This document shows positions 22,118-30,021 of a stretch of DNA of 33,365 nucleotides, one piece after another. Source of the DNA: Actinomycetes bacterium (lineage in GTDB: Bacteria; Actinomycetota; Acidimicrobiia; Acidimicrobiales; Palsa-688); NCBI GenBank assembly GCA_021838445.1, contig JAKCDU010000010.1, positions 64,386 to 97,750 of the forward strand. Reading direction: 5' to 3'. Within the stretch, counting starts at the first letter, position 1; each line of letters begins with the position of its first letter. The notes below the pieces were generated by a model. It was given only the letters and a program-made list of their open reading frames with translations. It searched no databases and was not told the DNA's origin. The translations under genes and the position numbers were made by a program.

Positions 22118-23080
22118 TTAGGGCTTCACAGGGGGGCTTCCGGCTCTGACGATGGCGACGAAGGCCTCCTCCAGGTTGGCCGCCACCTCGCGGACCTCGG
22201 CCCTCGGATCGTGTGCCGACAGGAGAGCCGCCACCTCGTCGGCGGGCCGGTCGACCCTCAGCGCCGTCCCGTGCAACGCCACGGAGCATCGGTGTTCCTC
22301 GAGCCAGGAGAAGGCCTGCGGCCACCGGCTGGGGCGCACTTCGGTGACGGTCCGATCACCGATGAGCTCCTGCACCGTCCCCCGGGCCGCCACTCTCCCA
22401 TCCACCATGACCACCAGACGATCGCACTGTTCAGCCTCCTCCATGTTGTGGGTGGTCACCAGCACGCCCGCCCCGGTCTCCGCGCTGGCGCGGATCTGCT
22501 CCCACAGGCGGGCTCCGCCCAGCGGCCCCACACCCGAGGTCGGTTCGTCGAGCACCAGCAGCTCGGGTCGGTGGGCCAAGGCGACAGCGAAGGCGACCTG
22601 GCGAGCCAGTCCCAGGGGAAGGTCACCGACGGGGACGTCCCGCCACGGCGACAGCTCCTCGGGCAGCCGGGTATCCGCCAGGTGAAAGGCGCCCGCCGCG
22701 AACCGCCAGTTCTCCCCGACACTCAAATCGTCGTACAGACCGAGGGACTGGGGGACGTAGCCCACCCGGGTCCGGGTCCGCCGAGACGGCGGGGCCCCGA
22801 AGAGCCGCACGCTTCCGCCCGAGGGCCGGAGCAGCCCCAGAACCAAGCGGATGAGAGTGGTCTTGCCGGCTCCGTTGGCGCCGAGAAGGCCGACCACCTC
22901 GCCCGCCGCCACCCGCATGTCGACAGATGCCACCGCCGTGAACGAACCGAAGCTCCGGGTCAGGCGCCGGGCTTGCACCAGGGAGTTCCCGTCGCTCCCG
23001 AACGCGTCGTCGCCACCCGGGCCTACCCGGCCGGCGGGGGGGTCGGCGCAGGTGGGCTCCTCACCAGGGACGGGCATCAC
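22118..23080 (-). CDS. ABC exporter ATPase B, with degenerate signature
   Basis: 320 residues from GTG 23080, with an ATG in frame one codon later. Walker A is GANGAGKTT (67-75), the Q-loop Gln111 is present in GYVPQSLGLYDD, Walker B is LLVLDEPT (174-181) and the H-switch His211 is present in VLVTTHNMEEAE. The signature is degenerate: LPLGLAR (154-160) in place of LSGGQ-type, and the D-loop has Gly185 where Asp is usual. It resembles the second half of YbhF-type double ATPases for ABC-2 exporters. The start overlaps the preceding ATPase gene by 20 bases. See ATPase A for the complementary losses. The substrate is unknown. Confidence 0.93.
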   Translation of the reverse strand: MMPVPGEEPTCADPPAGRVGPGGDDAFGSDGNSLVQARRLTRSFGSFTAVASVDMRVAAGEVVGLLGANGAGKTTLIRLVLGLLRPSGGSVRLFGAPPSRRTRTRVGYVPQSLGLYDDLSVGENWRFAAGAFHLADTRLPEELSPWRDVPVGDLPLGLARQVAFAVALAHRPELLVLDEPTSGVGPLGGARLWEQIRASAETGAGVLVTTHNMEEAEQCDRLVVMVDGRVAARGTVQELIGDRTVTEVRPSRWPQAFSWLEEHRCSVALHGTALRVDRPADEVAALLSAHDPRAEVREVAANLEEAFVAIVRAGSPPVKP

Positions 23081-23981
23081 GAGCCGAGGCCATCGCCATC
23101 TCGGACATCATCTCGGCCACCATCACGGCATCCTCGAAGTCAGCGACGACGGTCTCGACGCCGTCGGGCAGAACACCGTCGGGCGCCCACACCCGCCAGC
23201 GGGCCCCTCGCCGCCAGGAGCGTTCGGTCGGTCGCGACGAGGCCGCGACCGAGCCGACCGCACCCGGCACCGACGCCAGAATCTCCTCGGGGGAGCCACC
23301 CACCAGGGCCCTCCCGGCTGAAAGCAGCACCACCGACGAGGCGCGGGCCGCCTCGTTCACATAGGTCGTGGACAGTGCCACGGCCACCCCCTCGGAGGCG
23401 GCATGCGAGATGAGCCTCCACAGGTCGACCCGGCTGAGCGGGTCGACGCCGGTGGTCGGCTCGTCGAGGACCAGGAGCTGCGGGGCGTGGACCAGCGCCA
23501 TGGCCACGGCCAGCTTGCGCTGCATGCCACCCGAGAGGTGACCGCCGAGCCGCCGCCGGGCCCCCACCAGCCCGGTCCGGTCGAGCAGTCGACCAATCCG
23601 GGCCTCCCGTTCGGGAACTGCCAGGTGGAAAGCCTCGGCCGTGAACCTGAGGTTCTCCTCGACGGTCAGGTCACCGTACAGACCGGCGGTCGCCGGGACG
23701 TAGCCGATCAGGTGCTTGGCCGGGCGGCGCACCGCTCCACGCGTCGGGGTCACCAACCCCACGAGGGCCGACAGGCACGAGGTCTTGCCCGCGCCGTCCC
23801 CACCGACCACCACGCTCACCCGCCCGGCCAGCACGTCCAGGCTCACGTCGTACAGCCCGATCCGCCGCCCGTAGGAGACGGTCACGCCATCGAGCCCGAA
23901 CCCGACGCCCGACTGGCCCCCGACGCCCGACTGGCCCCCGGCCACCGACCGGCCCCCGTCTGGGGAGTCGTCGCCGGTCAT
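23061..23981 (-). CDS. ABC exporter ATPase A, lacking Q-loop Gln and H-loop His
   Basis: 306 residues. Walker A GGDGAGKTS (60-68, the GxDGAGKT form typical of YbhF first halves), signature LSGGMQRK (149-156) and Walker B LLVLDEPTTGVDP (169-181) are intact. The Q-loop Gln is Ala97 (GYVPATAGLY) and the H-switch His is Thr206 (ALSTTYVNEAA). An N-terminal Gly-Gln-Ser-Gly-Val repeat at about residues 15-27 comes from an 18-bp DNA duplication. The gene overlaps the permease stop by 4 bases (minus-strand ATGA) and ATPase B by 20 bases, so the three are one operon. Confidence 0.93.
   Translation of the reverse strand: MTGDDSPDGGRSVAGGQSGVGGQSGVGFGLDGVTVSYGRRIGLYDVSLDVLAGRVSVVVGGDGAGKTSCLSALVGLVTPTRGAVRRPAKHLIGYVPATAGLYGDLTVEENLRFTAEAFHLAVPEREARIGRLLDRTGLVGARRRLGGHLSGGMQRKLAVAMALVHAPQLLVLDEPTTGVDPLSRVDLWRLISHAASEGVAVALSTTYVNEAARASSVVLLSAGRALVGGSPEEILASVPGAVGSVAASSRPTERSWRRGARWRVWAPDGVLPDGVETVVADFEDAVMVAEMMSEMAMASARDARPW
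23903..23938. repeat. Perfect 18-bp tandem duplication within ATPase A
   Basis: CGACGCCCGACTGGCCCC occurs twice head to tail, in frame, near the 5' end of the ATPase A gene and adds a repeated Gly-Gln-Ser-Gly-Val-Gly. It lies before the nucleotide-binding fold and should be tolerated. Confidence 0.9.
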
Positions 23982-25057
23982 CCCGCCGCTCCTTCGGCCC
24001 CGGGGCTCTGTCTCGTAGTTCGGGCGGGGCCCGGCGCCAGGTCGCGGCGGAACCTGACGACGGCCAGACCGAACACCGCCGCGGCCAGAACGGCGAGGAG
24101 GACGATGGGCTGGACCAGGGTCCCGAAGGGCGCCGCCTTGAGCATCACTCCCCGGCTGATCTCGATGAAATAGGTGAGCGGGAGGACGTAGGAGATCCAG
24201 CGGACCCCGGCCGCCATCGACTCCACCGGGAAGATCAGGCCCGACAGGAGGACCTGGGGCAGCAGGAGCATGAAGGCCAGCTGAATGGCCTGTCCCTGGT
24301 TCTGTGAGACGGTCGACACGAGAACGCCCATGCCGAGGGTCACCACCAAGAACAGCGCCGAGCCCAACACGAAGGTCGCCACGTTGCCGACGAAGGGCAC
24401 GTGGAAGAGGCCCATCCCGACGGCCAGGACCAGGGCCAGGTCGGCGGCCGCGACCACCAGGTAGGGCGCCACCTTACCCACGATGACCTCGAACGCCCGG
24501 AACGGCATGACGGCGAGCTGCTCCAGCGTGCCGGCCTGGCGCTCCCGGACCACGCCCAGGCTCGTTATGAGCGTGCCTATGAACACCAGGATCAAGCCCG
24601 CCAGCCCGGGGATCATGACCCAGGAGGTCTTGAGCTGAGGGTTGTAGAGGATGCGCAGCGGCAGGGCACGGGCCCCTCCGCCGGGTACGCCCGCCTCGAG
24701 ACGGCTGAGCGCCGTCCGGGCCGTCTGGACCGAGAACAGCTGGGTGCCGTCCATGAGCACCGACGTCCCGGCCGGGCTGGTAACCATCGCCACGGCTGCA
24801 TCCCCGTCTCGAAGCCGCGCCTCGGCCGTCGCTCGGCTTCCGACCACGTCGATGCCGACCACGTGGAACGGGGCGGGCAGCGTCGATGCCGCCTCGGCTG
24901 CGTCCGGGCCGACCACGACGGTCGGAATGTCGTGTACCTCGAAGTTGGCGGCGAAGCCGAAGACCACCAGCAGCAGCACCGGCAGGATGATCATCATGGC
25001 GAGCGTCCGTCGGTCCCGCCTGAGCTGCCGGAACTCCTTGGTCACCATCGCCCACAC
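23978..25057 (-). CDS. ABC-2 type exporter permease (YbhR/YhhJ-like)
   Basis: 359 residues from GTG 25057 (VWAMVTKEFRQLRRDRRTL...), which has GGGGGT five bases upstream; the ATG at 25048 is an alternative. The first helix at about residues 22-40 is followed by an extracytoplasmic domain of about 130 residues. Five further helices from about 165 to 340 include RERQAGTLEQLAVMPFRAFE between the second and third helices, a hallmark of ABC-2 permeases. It should form a homodimeric channel with ATPases A and B to export a drug, lipid or polymer; no HlyD-like adaptor is visible. The open frame runs upstream to 25534 through a YciI-like remnant, which I do not regard as part of this protein. Confidence 0.92.
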   Translation of the reverse strand: MWAMVTKEFRQLRRDRRTLAMMIILPVLLLVVFGFAANFEVHDIPTVVVGPDAAEAASTLPAPFHVVGIDVVGSRATAEARLRDGDAAVAMVTSPAGTSVLMDGTQLFSVQTARTALSRLEAGVPGGGARALPLRILYNPQLKTSWVMIPGLAGLILVFIGTLITSLGVVRERQAGTLEQLAVMPFRAFEVIVGKVAPYLVVAAADLALVLAVGMGLFHVPFVGNVATFVLGSALFLVVTLGMGVLVSTVSQNQGQAIQLAFMLLLPQVLLSGLIFPVESMAAGVRWISYVLPLTYFIEISRGVMLKAAPFGTLVQPIVLLAVLAAAVFGLAVVRFRRDLAPGPARTTRQSPGAEGAAG

Positions 25058-25108
25058 CGCCGACCCCCGATCCCGATCCCCGATCCCCAGAGCCCGACGA
25101 ACTATAGG

Positions 25109-25294
25109 CTCCACCACACCCAGCCCCCAGGAACCGGTGCTGTCGAGCACCGGTCCGAAGACCACCGTCCGGCCCTCGTCGACCAGCGGCTGCCAGTAGC
25201 TCGCGTGGCGGCCCATGATCTCCCGTTCGGCGTCGGTCATTTCCGGGGCGAAGTCGGGCCGGGGCGCCTTCAGCCGGAATACGAAAGTGGCCGT
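25109..25294 (-). pseudogene. YciI-like domain remnant, start codon lost and 3' end truncated
   Basis: In the same frame as the downstream permease, 62 codons encode a segment reading ATFVFRLKAPRPDFAPEM, then TDAEREIMGRHASYWQPL and GRTVVFGPVLDSTGSWGLGVVE. This matches the N-terminal two thirds of YciI-like small proteins (usually about 95 residues). Members commonly begin Met-Ala-Thr-Phe; here the matching first codon is ACG at 25292-25294, one base from ATG. After GVVE similarity stops and low-complexity codons lead into the permease gene. The frame has stayed open. Either a decayed gene or, less likely, an N-terminal fusion domain of the permease. Gene loss at a rearrangement point is inference. 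Confidence 0.65.
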
Positions 25295-25391
25295 GGCGCC
25301 AGTGCAGGAGCCGAACCAGCGCGTCGACACCACCACCAGCGCCAACGCGCTAGCAGAGCTACGGGTTGAAACCCTCGACCAGACGTTGAGA

Positions 25392-25411
25392 CCCGGGACC
25401 TTCGGCCCTTT
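25392..25411. promoter_or_regulatory. DevR/DosR-like box upstream of the secreted repeat protein
   Basis: The core GGGACCTTCGGCCC (25395-25408) differs from the core of the 4698 box by one base and matches 11 of 14 core positions of the mycobacterial DosR consensus. The outer TT flank is not conserved. GATACCGCA follows at 25421; the first box is followed by GATACTGCA. The start codon is 112 bases from the box start. Confidence 0.5.
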
Positions 25412-25503
25412 TCCGGCCCCGATACCGCAACTCCGGTACAGCCGGTCCCTTCCCGTCCCGACAACCTGGTGTCCCAGCAGGTGCAACCGAAAGTGGTTCC
25501 CGA

Positions 25504-28500
25504 ATGAAAGAACGTCATCAGGTGCCTGGCGCATCGACTATCACGACCCGCCTGATAGCCATGATGGCCGTCCTGGTGACCATCGTCGCCGGCTTGGCCG
25601 GCTTCGCCCCCGCCGCCCGCGCTGCGACCACATCTGTCACTTATAATGCCACAGTTACCATCCCGGCTCCTCCCTCGTCGAGCTTCGCCGGGGCCGGCGC
25701 CGGCGGCGACGGCTGGGCGGTAGCCCTTTCGTCCACCCAGATATTCAACGTCTTCCACCACCAGACCACCCTCATGGTCATGTGCCACAACCAGTCCGAC
25801 GCCTCGGCCTGCTGGGGCAGCTACAAGACCGTCACCGACACCTCGGGCAACGGGTTCAGCACCTCTGGCCAACCGGGCCTCTACCTCGACCAGACCAACC
25901 ACTATCTCTACGTGTGGGCCACCCGTACCAGCGACAGCACCGCCGGGGTCGTCTGCATCGATACCCAGTCGGCGGCGGCCAACCCCTTCTGCGGCTTCAC
26001 CACCCTCTCGGCCCTCAACCAGGCTCCCTACTCGGGCTTCAGCGGTATCAGCGACCCGGTGATGGTGGGCAGCCACTGGTACGCGTTCAACGACGTGGTT
26101 GGGCCCGCCTCGGGCAGCGAGAACACCCTCATGTGCTTCGACGTGTCCACCGACGCGGCCTGCGCCAGCCAGCCCTACCCGGTGGACTTCGGCGGTGGAT
26201 CGGTCACCTCGGCCTCTCCCAACGACAGCATCGCCGCCCTCGGCACCAAGATCGTCCTGCAGATCCCGGGCGGGTTCCTGGCCTGCTTCGACACCACCAC
26301 CAACTCATCGTGCGCCGGGTCGTGGCCGGTGGCCGTTACCGGCGGCACGGCCGGCGCCCCCCTGCCGGTGCTCACCTCCACCGGGGCCTACGCCGGCGTG
26401 TGCCTGCCGACGTCGGCGCCTCAGTGCTGGGACATGACCGGTGCCACGCTGGCCGCGCCGGCCGGGCTGTCGGCCCTCACCGGCAACGCCAACTGGAACG
26501 GCCCGGCCACCGTCATCGGGGCCCGCATCTACTTCCCCAACGGCAACACCAACGCCGCCGAGTGCTACGACTACTCGACCGGCGCCTCTTGCACCAACTT
26601 CCCTCTGGCCATCAGCAACCTGAGCCTCCTCTACACCATCAACCCCGACCCCAGCCGGCCCACCTGCCTGTGGGTCAACGCCAACGGCGGTACCAGCCAG
26701 ATCCAGAACTTCGACGCCTACACCGGGGGCACCTGCGCCAACGCCCCGCTGCGGCTCACCGCGTCGAGCGTCGTGGCCACCAACCAGGTCTGCGTCCCTG
26801 CCTCCTGGACCTCGCTGTCGGTGCTCAGCCCGTCGCCCAGCTCCTACACCAGCGGCACGGTCGCCTTCGATGACGCCGACGGCAATCCCATCTCCGGCGT
26901 CGCCACCCACACCCTCGACGCCACGGGCACCACCAGCCTCACCGACCTAAATTTGTCATCTACGGTGCCGCTACCACAGTTCCTGGTGACACTCACCGGG
27001 ACCACGGGGTCACTCGGCTCGGTCCAGATCCAGGTCACCTGGACCGGCTCCTATGACCCCTCGTGCGTGCAGGGCGGCACATCCGTCACCACCGCGACAT
27101 CCCCGAGCACGCCCAGCAGCCCAACCGCGTCAGCCGGTGACGGGGCCGCCACGGTGTCGTGGACGCCGCCTTCTTCGGACGGCTATTCCCCCATCACCGG
27201 CTACACCGCGACCGCCTACGACTCCCATGGGAACGTCGCCGGTACCTGCACCGCTCCGGGGAACGCCACGTCGTGCGTCATCTCCCCCCTGACCGACGGG
27301 CACCCCTACACCTTCACCGTCACCGCCACGAACGTCATCGGCAGCGCTTCGAGCCTGGCGTCGCCGGCGGCCGTCCCCATGAGCCCTTCGATCACCACCA
27401 CGTCAGTTACGGCAGGTGACATCGGTGCCGTCTACGACCGGGCCCTCGCCGTCACCGGCGGAGTCGGTCCCTACACCTGGCAGCTCGGCACCGGCACCCT
27501 GCCCCCGGGTCTCGGCCTCGGCACCGACGGCCACGTAACCGGGACGCCGACCACGGCTGGAAGCTATCCGGTCACGGTGCAGGTCACAGACGTCAACGGC
27601 CAGACCGACACCCGGCAGCTCACTCTGGTGGTCAACCCGGCCACCACCGTGCCGGCCGTCCCCGTGAACGCCACCCCCGCCGGCATGCCGGTCACCCAAC
27701 AGCTGGTCCCCCAGGGCGGAACCGGCCCGTTCAGCTGGACCCTTTCATCGGGGACCCTCCCGCCCGGCGTCACGTTGAACCCTGACGGCACCTTCACCGG
27801 GACCTCGACCAGCCCCGGTACCTACACCTTCACCGTCGAGGTCACCGACGTCAACGGCCAGACCGCCCTACAGACGGTAACGGTGACCGTACAGCCGTCC
27901 GACCTCAACACCCGGCCCATCGCCGCCACCCCCGACGCCAAGGGCTACTGGGTCGCCAACCCCAACGGCGCGGTGGTCCCCTTCGGTGACGCCAAGTCCT
28001 ACGGCTCCATGGCCTCCACCCCGCTGGCCGCTCCGATCAAGGGCATCGCCGCCACCAACGACGGGCAGGGCTACTGGCTGGTCGGCGCCGACGGCGGCGT
28101 GTTCGCCCTCGGCGACGCCCACTTCTACGGCTCGGCCGTGGGAACCCACCTGGGCGGCTCCATCCTCGGGCTGACCCCCACCCCCGACGGCAAGGGCTAC
28201 TGGCTGGTCGGCGCCGACGGCGGCGTGTTCGCCTTCGGTGACGCCGGCTTCTACGGCTCGGCCGTCGGCCTGGCCAAGCACGGGACGGTGGAGAGCCTGG
28301 CCGTCACCCCCGACGCCCACGGCTACTGGCTGGTCGGCACCGACGGCGGCGTGTTCGCCTTCGGCGACGCCCACTTCTACGGCTCGGCCGCCAACATCCA
28401 CCTGGCCGGCCCCGTCACCGGGATCGCCGCCACCAACGACGGGCAGGGCTACTGGCTGGTCGGCACCGACGGCGGGGTGTTCGCCTTCGGCGACGCCCAC

Positions 28501-28668
28501 TTCTACGGCTCGCTCTCCCGGATCCAGCTGAACGGGCCGGCCACCGGCATCATCGCCAGCCCCGACTCACAGGGCTACTGGCTGGTCGCCAACGACGGCG
28601 GCGTGTTCGCCTTCGGCAGCTCCAAGTTCATGGGTTCCATCCCCGGCTGGACCCCGCCGGCGGCCTGA
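25504..28668 (+). CDS. Large secreted protein: unknown N-domain, FN3, two Ig-like domains and six 42-residue repeats
   Basis: 1054 residues. Residues 1-40 form a Sec signal peptide (Arg16, hydrophobic MMAVLVTIVAGLAGF, cleavage after AARA). Residues of about 42-530 are a Ser/Thr/Gly/Cys-rich domain I do not recognise, with many regularly spaced Cys. A fibronectin type III domain lies at about 536-625 (SWTPPSSDGYSPITGYT). Two He_PIG-like Ig domains follow at about 626-712 and 715-797, each with a TLPPG motif. Residues of about 800-1050 contain six repeats with GYW at an exact 42-residue period, consensus GYWLVG.DGGVFAFGDA.FYGS, likely a six-bladed beta-propeller. It should be secreted or wall-associated and bind a polymer or surface ligand; no catalytic motif is seen. 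The start lacks a clear ribosome-binding site. A DevR-like box is upstream. Confidence 0.88.
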   Translation: MKERHQVPGASTITTRLIAMMAVLVTIVAGLAGFAPAARAATTSVTYNATVTIPAPPSSSFAGAGAGGDGWAVALSSTQIFNVFHHQTTLMVMCHNQSDASACWGSYKTVTDTSGNGFSTSGQPGLYLDQTNHYLYVWATRTSDSTAGVVCIDTQSAAANPFCGFTTLSALNQAPYSGFSGISDPVMVGSHWYAFNDVVGPASGSENTLMCFDVSTDAACASQPYPVDFGGGSVTSASPNDSIAALGTKIVLQIPGGFLACFDTTTNSSCAGSWPVAVTGGTAGAPLPVLTSTGAYAGVCLPTSAPQCWDMTGATLAAPAGLSALTGNANWNGPATVIGARIYFPNGNTNAAECYDYSTGASCTNFPLAISNLSLLYTINPDPSRPTCLWVNANGGTSQIQNFDAYTGGTCANAPLRLTASSVVATNQVCVPASWTSLSVLSPSPSSYTSGTVAFDDADGNPISGVATHTLDATGTTSLTDLNLSSTVPLPQFLVTLTGTTGSLGSVQIQVTWTGSYDPSCVQGGTSVTTATSPSTPSSPTASAGDGAATVSWTPPSSDGYSPITGYTATAYDSHGNVAGTCTAPGNATSCVISPLTDGHPYTFTVTATNVIGSASSLASPAAVPMSPSITTTSVTAGDIGAVYDRALAVTGGVGPYTWQLGTGTLPPGLGLGTDGHVTGTPTTAGSYPVTVQVTDVNGQTDTRQLTLVVNPATTVPAVPVNATPAGMPVTQQLVPQGGTGPFSWTLSSGTLPPGVTLNPDGTFTGTSTSPGTYTFTVEVTDVNGQTALQTVTVTVQPSDLNTRPIAATPDAKGYWVANPNGAVVPFGDAKSYGSMASTPLAAPIKGIAATNDGQGYWLVGADGGVFALGDAHFYGSAVGTHLGGSILGLTPTPDGKGYWLVGADGGVFAFGDAGFYGSAVGLAKHGTVESLAVTPDAHGYWLVGTDGGVFAFGDAHFYGSAANIHLAGPVTGIAATNDGQGYWLVGTDGGVFAFGDAHFYGSLSRIQLNGPATGIIASPDSQGYWLVANDGGVFAFGSSKFMGSIPGWTPPAA
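27943..28665 (+). repeat. Six coding repeats with exact 126-bp period
   Basis: GGCTACTGG begins at 27943, 28069, 28195, 28321, 28447 and 28573, that is every 126 bases without exception. Copies 2-5 are highly similar even at DNA level while copies 1 and 6 are more divergent, as expected of an array growing from its middle. The repeats are in frame and encode the C-terminal propeller-like region, not a CRISPR. Confidence 0.95.
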
Positions 28669-28848
28669 GGGGACATTGCCGCGCCCCCGGGCCCGTCGCG
28701 GCCTCGGTCGACCGCTCGGCGGCCGAACCCTCGAACCCGGCGGCCCGCTCCAAACCTCTGGATAGTGGGATTGGCGCCTCGGCAGAGTCGGAGAAGGGCT
28801 GGTTCGCCATTCTTGGCACACGCTCGCGGCGATCCTCTCCGGAACGGA

Positions 28849-29844
28849 TCACCGGGCGTCGGTCTCGCTCGGGTCGCGCCCGACCCCGGAGGCCAAGCGC
28901 CGTCGCAACTCGGGAAGCACCTCGGCGGCCAGCCGCCCGATCTGGTCCCGGATGGCCGGCGAGGCGAACCCGGGGAGGTGGACCCGGAGATTCAGGGCGT
29001 CGGCGCCGCTGACCCGGACGACTTCGGCGAGCCGCTCAACCATCTCAGCGGCATCGTCGGTGTGAACGGTCTGATCCGACGGCAAGGGCCGATCGGAACC
29101 CTGGATGGCCTGATAGAAACCCCGCTGCCCCTCGATCTGAGACGTCTGGCGGCTCCCGAGCCACACTCGCCTGACCACCACCACCGGCAGTGACCCGCCG
29201 GCGTCGCGGTAGACGCCCCGTAGCCGAGACAGCCGGGCCACGTCGGACATCCCCTCCAGGATCAACCCGGCCCCGCAAACCGCGGCCCGGCGGGCGGCGA
29301 CGGAGGAGATGGCGGCGCTCAGGACGGTGACGGGGTGGTCCCGGCAGCGGGCCAGGGCGAGGTCCCCCTCCAGCCCTCCGAGGGCCTGCCCTTTGAGCAT
29401 CTCGACCAGGCGCGGCAACCGACCCTTGAACACCGATGCGGCCTGGGCCACGTCGAGCCCCATGACCTCGAAATCCAGCGGCAGCGCGCCAGAACCCACT
29501 CCCAGCCCGACCCGACCGGGATGGCGGGCCGCCAACCAGGCCACTTCCTCGGCCACCAGAGCAGTCGGGCGGAGGGGCAGGAGGAGCGGGCACGGAGCCG
29601 CCCAGCCCGTGTCCGTCTCGTCGAGCAGGAAGCCGGCCAGCTGCAGGGGGTTGGGTAGGTAGCCCCCCACTCCGCCGTGATGCTCGCTGGTCATGACCCC
29701 GTCGAATCCGCCTGCCATGGCCAGGCGGCCCTCGGCGCACATCTCCGCGAGCACCTCCGGCGCGTCGCGGCCCCCCGACGGGTACATGCGCAGCGACACC
29801 GACCCGGGAGCGAACGGCCCACCCCCACCGGCTCCACCGTCCAC
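28849..29844 (-). CDS. LLM-class (luciferase-like) flavin-dependent oxidoreductase
   Basis: 331 residues from GTG 29844; a GTG at 29799 (before SLRMYPSGG) is an alternative start. It shows luciferase-like features: a GFDGVMTSEHHGG segment (His pair of the F420/FMN pocket), PNPLQLAGFLLDET, LLLPLRPTALVAEEVAWLAARHPGRVGLGVGSG, the usual block of LLM proteins, and a C-terminal helix-rich part. In actinobacteria many such enzymes use coenzyme F420, but the cofactor cannot be decided here. It lies downstream of phaZ on the same strand, with a stem-loop region of 175 bases between, so co-transcription is doubtful. Substrate unknown. Confidence 0.88.
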   Translation of the reverse strand: MDGGAGGGGPFAPGSVSLRMYPSGGRDAPEVLAEMCAEGRLAMAGGFDGVMTSEHHGGVGGYLPNPLQLAGFLLDETDTGWAAPCPLLLPLRPTALVAEEVAWLAARHPGRVGLGVGSGALPLDFEVMGLDVAQAASVFKGRLPRLVEMLKGQALGGLEGDLALARCRDHPVTVLSAAISSVAARRAAVCGAGLILEGMSDVARLSRLRGVYRDAGGSLPVVVVRRVWLGSRQTSQIEGQRGFYQAIQGSDRPLPSDQTVHTDDAAEMVERLAEVVRVSGADALNLRVHLPGFASPAIRDQIGRLAAEVLPELRRRLASGVGRDPSETDAR

Positions 29845-29982
29845 TCCCAGAGGCTACCAAGCCGGCCAGCGAACGCCCCGCCCTCACCTATTCGTACCGC
29901 GACCCGAATCTTCCAGCGCGACTCACCCCTCGAGCAGCGCGCTGCAGCCCTCCTACGAGGACCTTTATCTTCCCGGCCCTGC

Positions 29983-30021
29983 GACGACGGGCTCGGGGTG
30001 GACCGACCGGCGCCCGTCGTC
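29983..30021 (-). terminator. Strong stem-loop at the phaZ stop
   Basis: GACGACGGGC (29983-29992) and GCCCGTCGTC (30012-30021) are perfect 10-bp complements around a 19-base loop. One arm includes two bases of the phaZ stop codon (30020-30022). There is no T-run, so it may serve as a factor-dependent terminator or an mRNA 3'-end stabiliser. Confidence 0.55.

Larger units (their letters stand above)
25058..25503. other. 446-base divergent region between exporter and secreted protein genes
   Basis: From left to right it holds the exporter ribosome-binding region with CGATCCC-type short repeats (25061-25090), the YciI-like remnant (25109-25294), a stretch without recognisable features, the DevR/DosR-like box (25392-25411), a candidate GATACC -10-like hexamer (25421-25426), and two short hairpins just before the ATG at 25504: ACCTG/CAGGT (25464-25482) and AACC/GGTT (25485-25498). 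I see no further gene or RNA family. Confidence 0.6.

Noticed and set aside
25058-25534. Long N-terminal extension of the ABC-2 permease
   Set aside because: A good ribosome-binding site and family-typical start occur at 25057; the upstream codons contain a YciI-like remnant and lack a credible start.
27943-28665. Regular repeats that could be mistaken for a CRISPR array
   Set aside because: The 126-bp period is in frame, the repeats are continuous without spacers, and they encode an obvious protein repeat.
28669-28848. tRNA or small RNA between the secreted protein and LLM genes
   Set aside because: No cloverleaf, TPsiC-loop match or convincing hairpin was found; the region appears featureless.
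29950-29980. Possible further DevR-like box (AGGACCTTTATCTTCCC) near the LLM gene
   Set aside because: Only one half-site fits and the spacing to the second is wrong.
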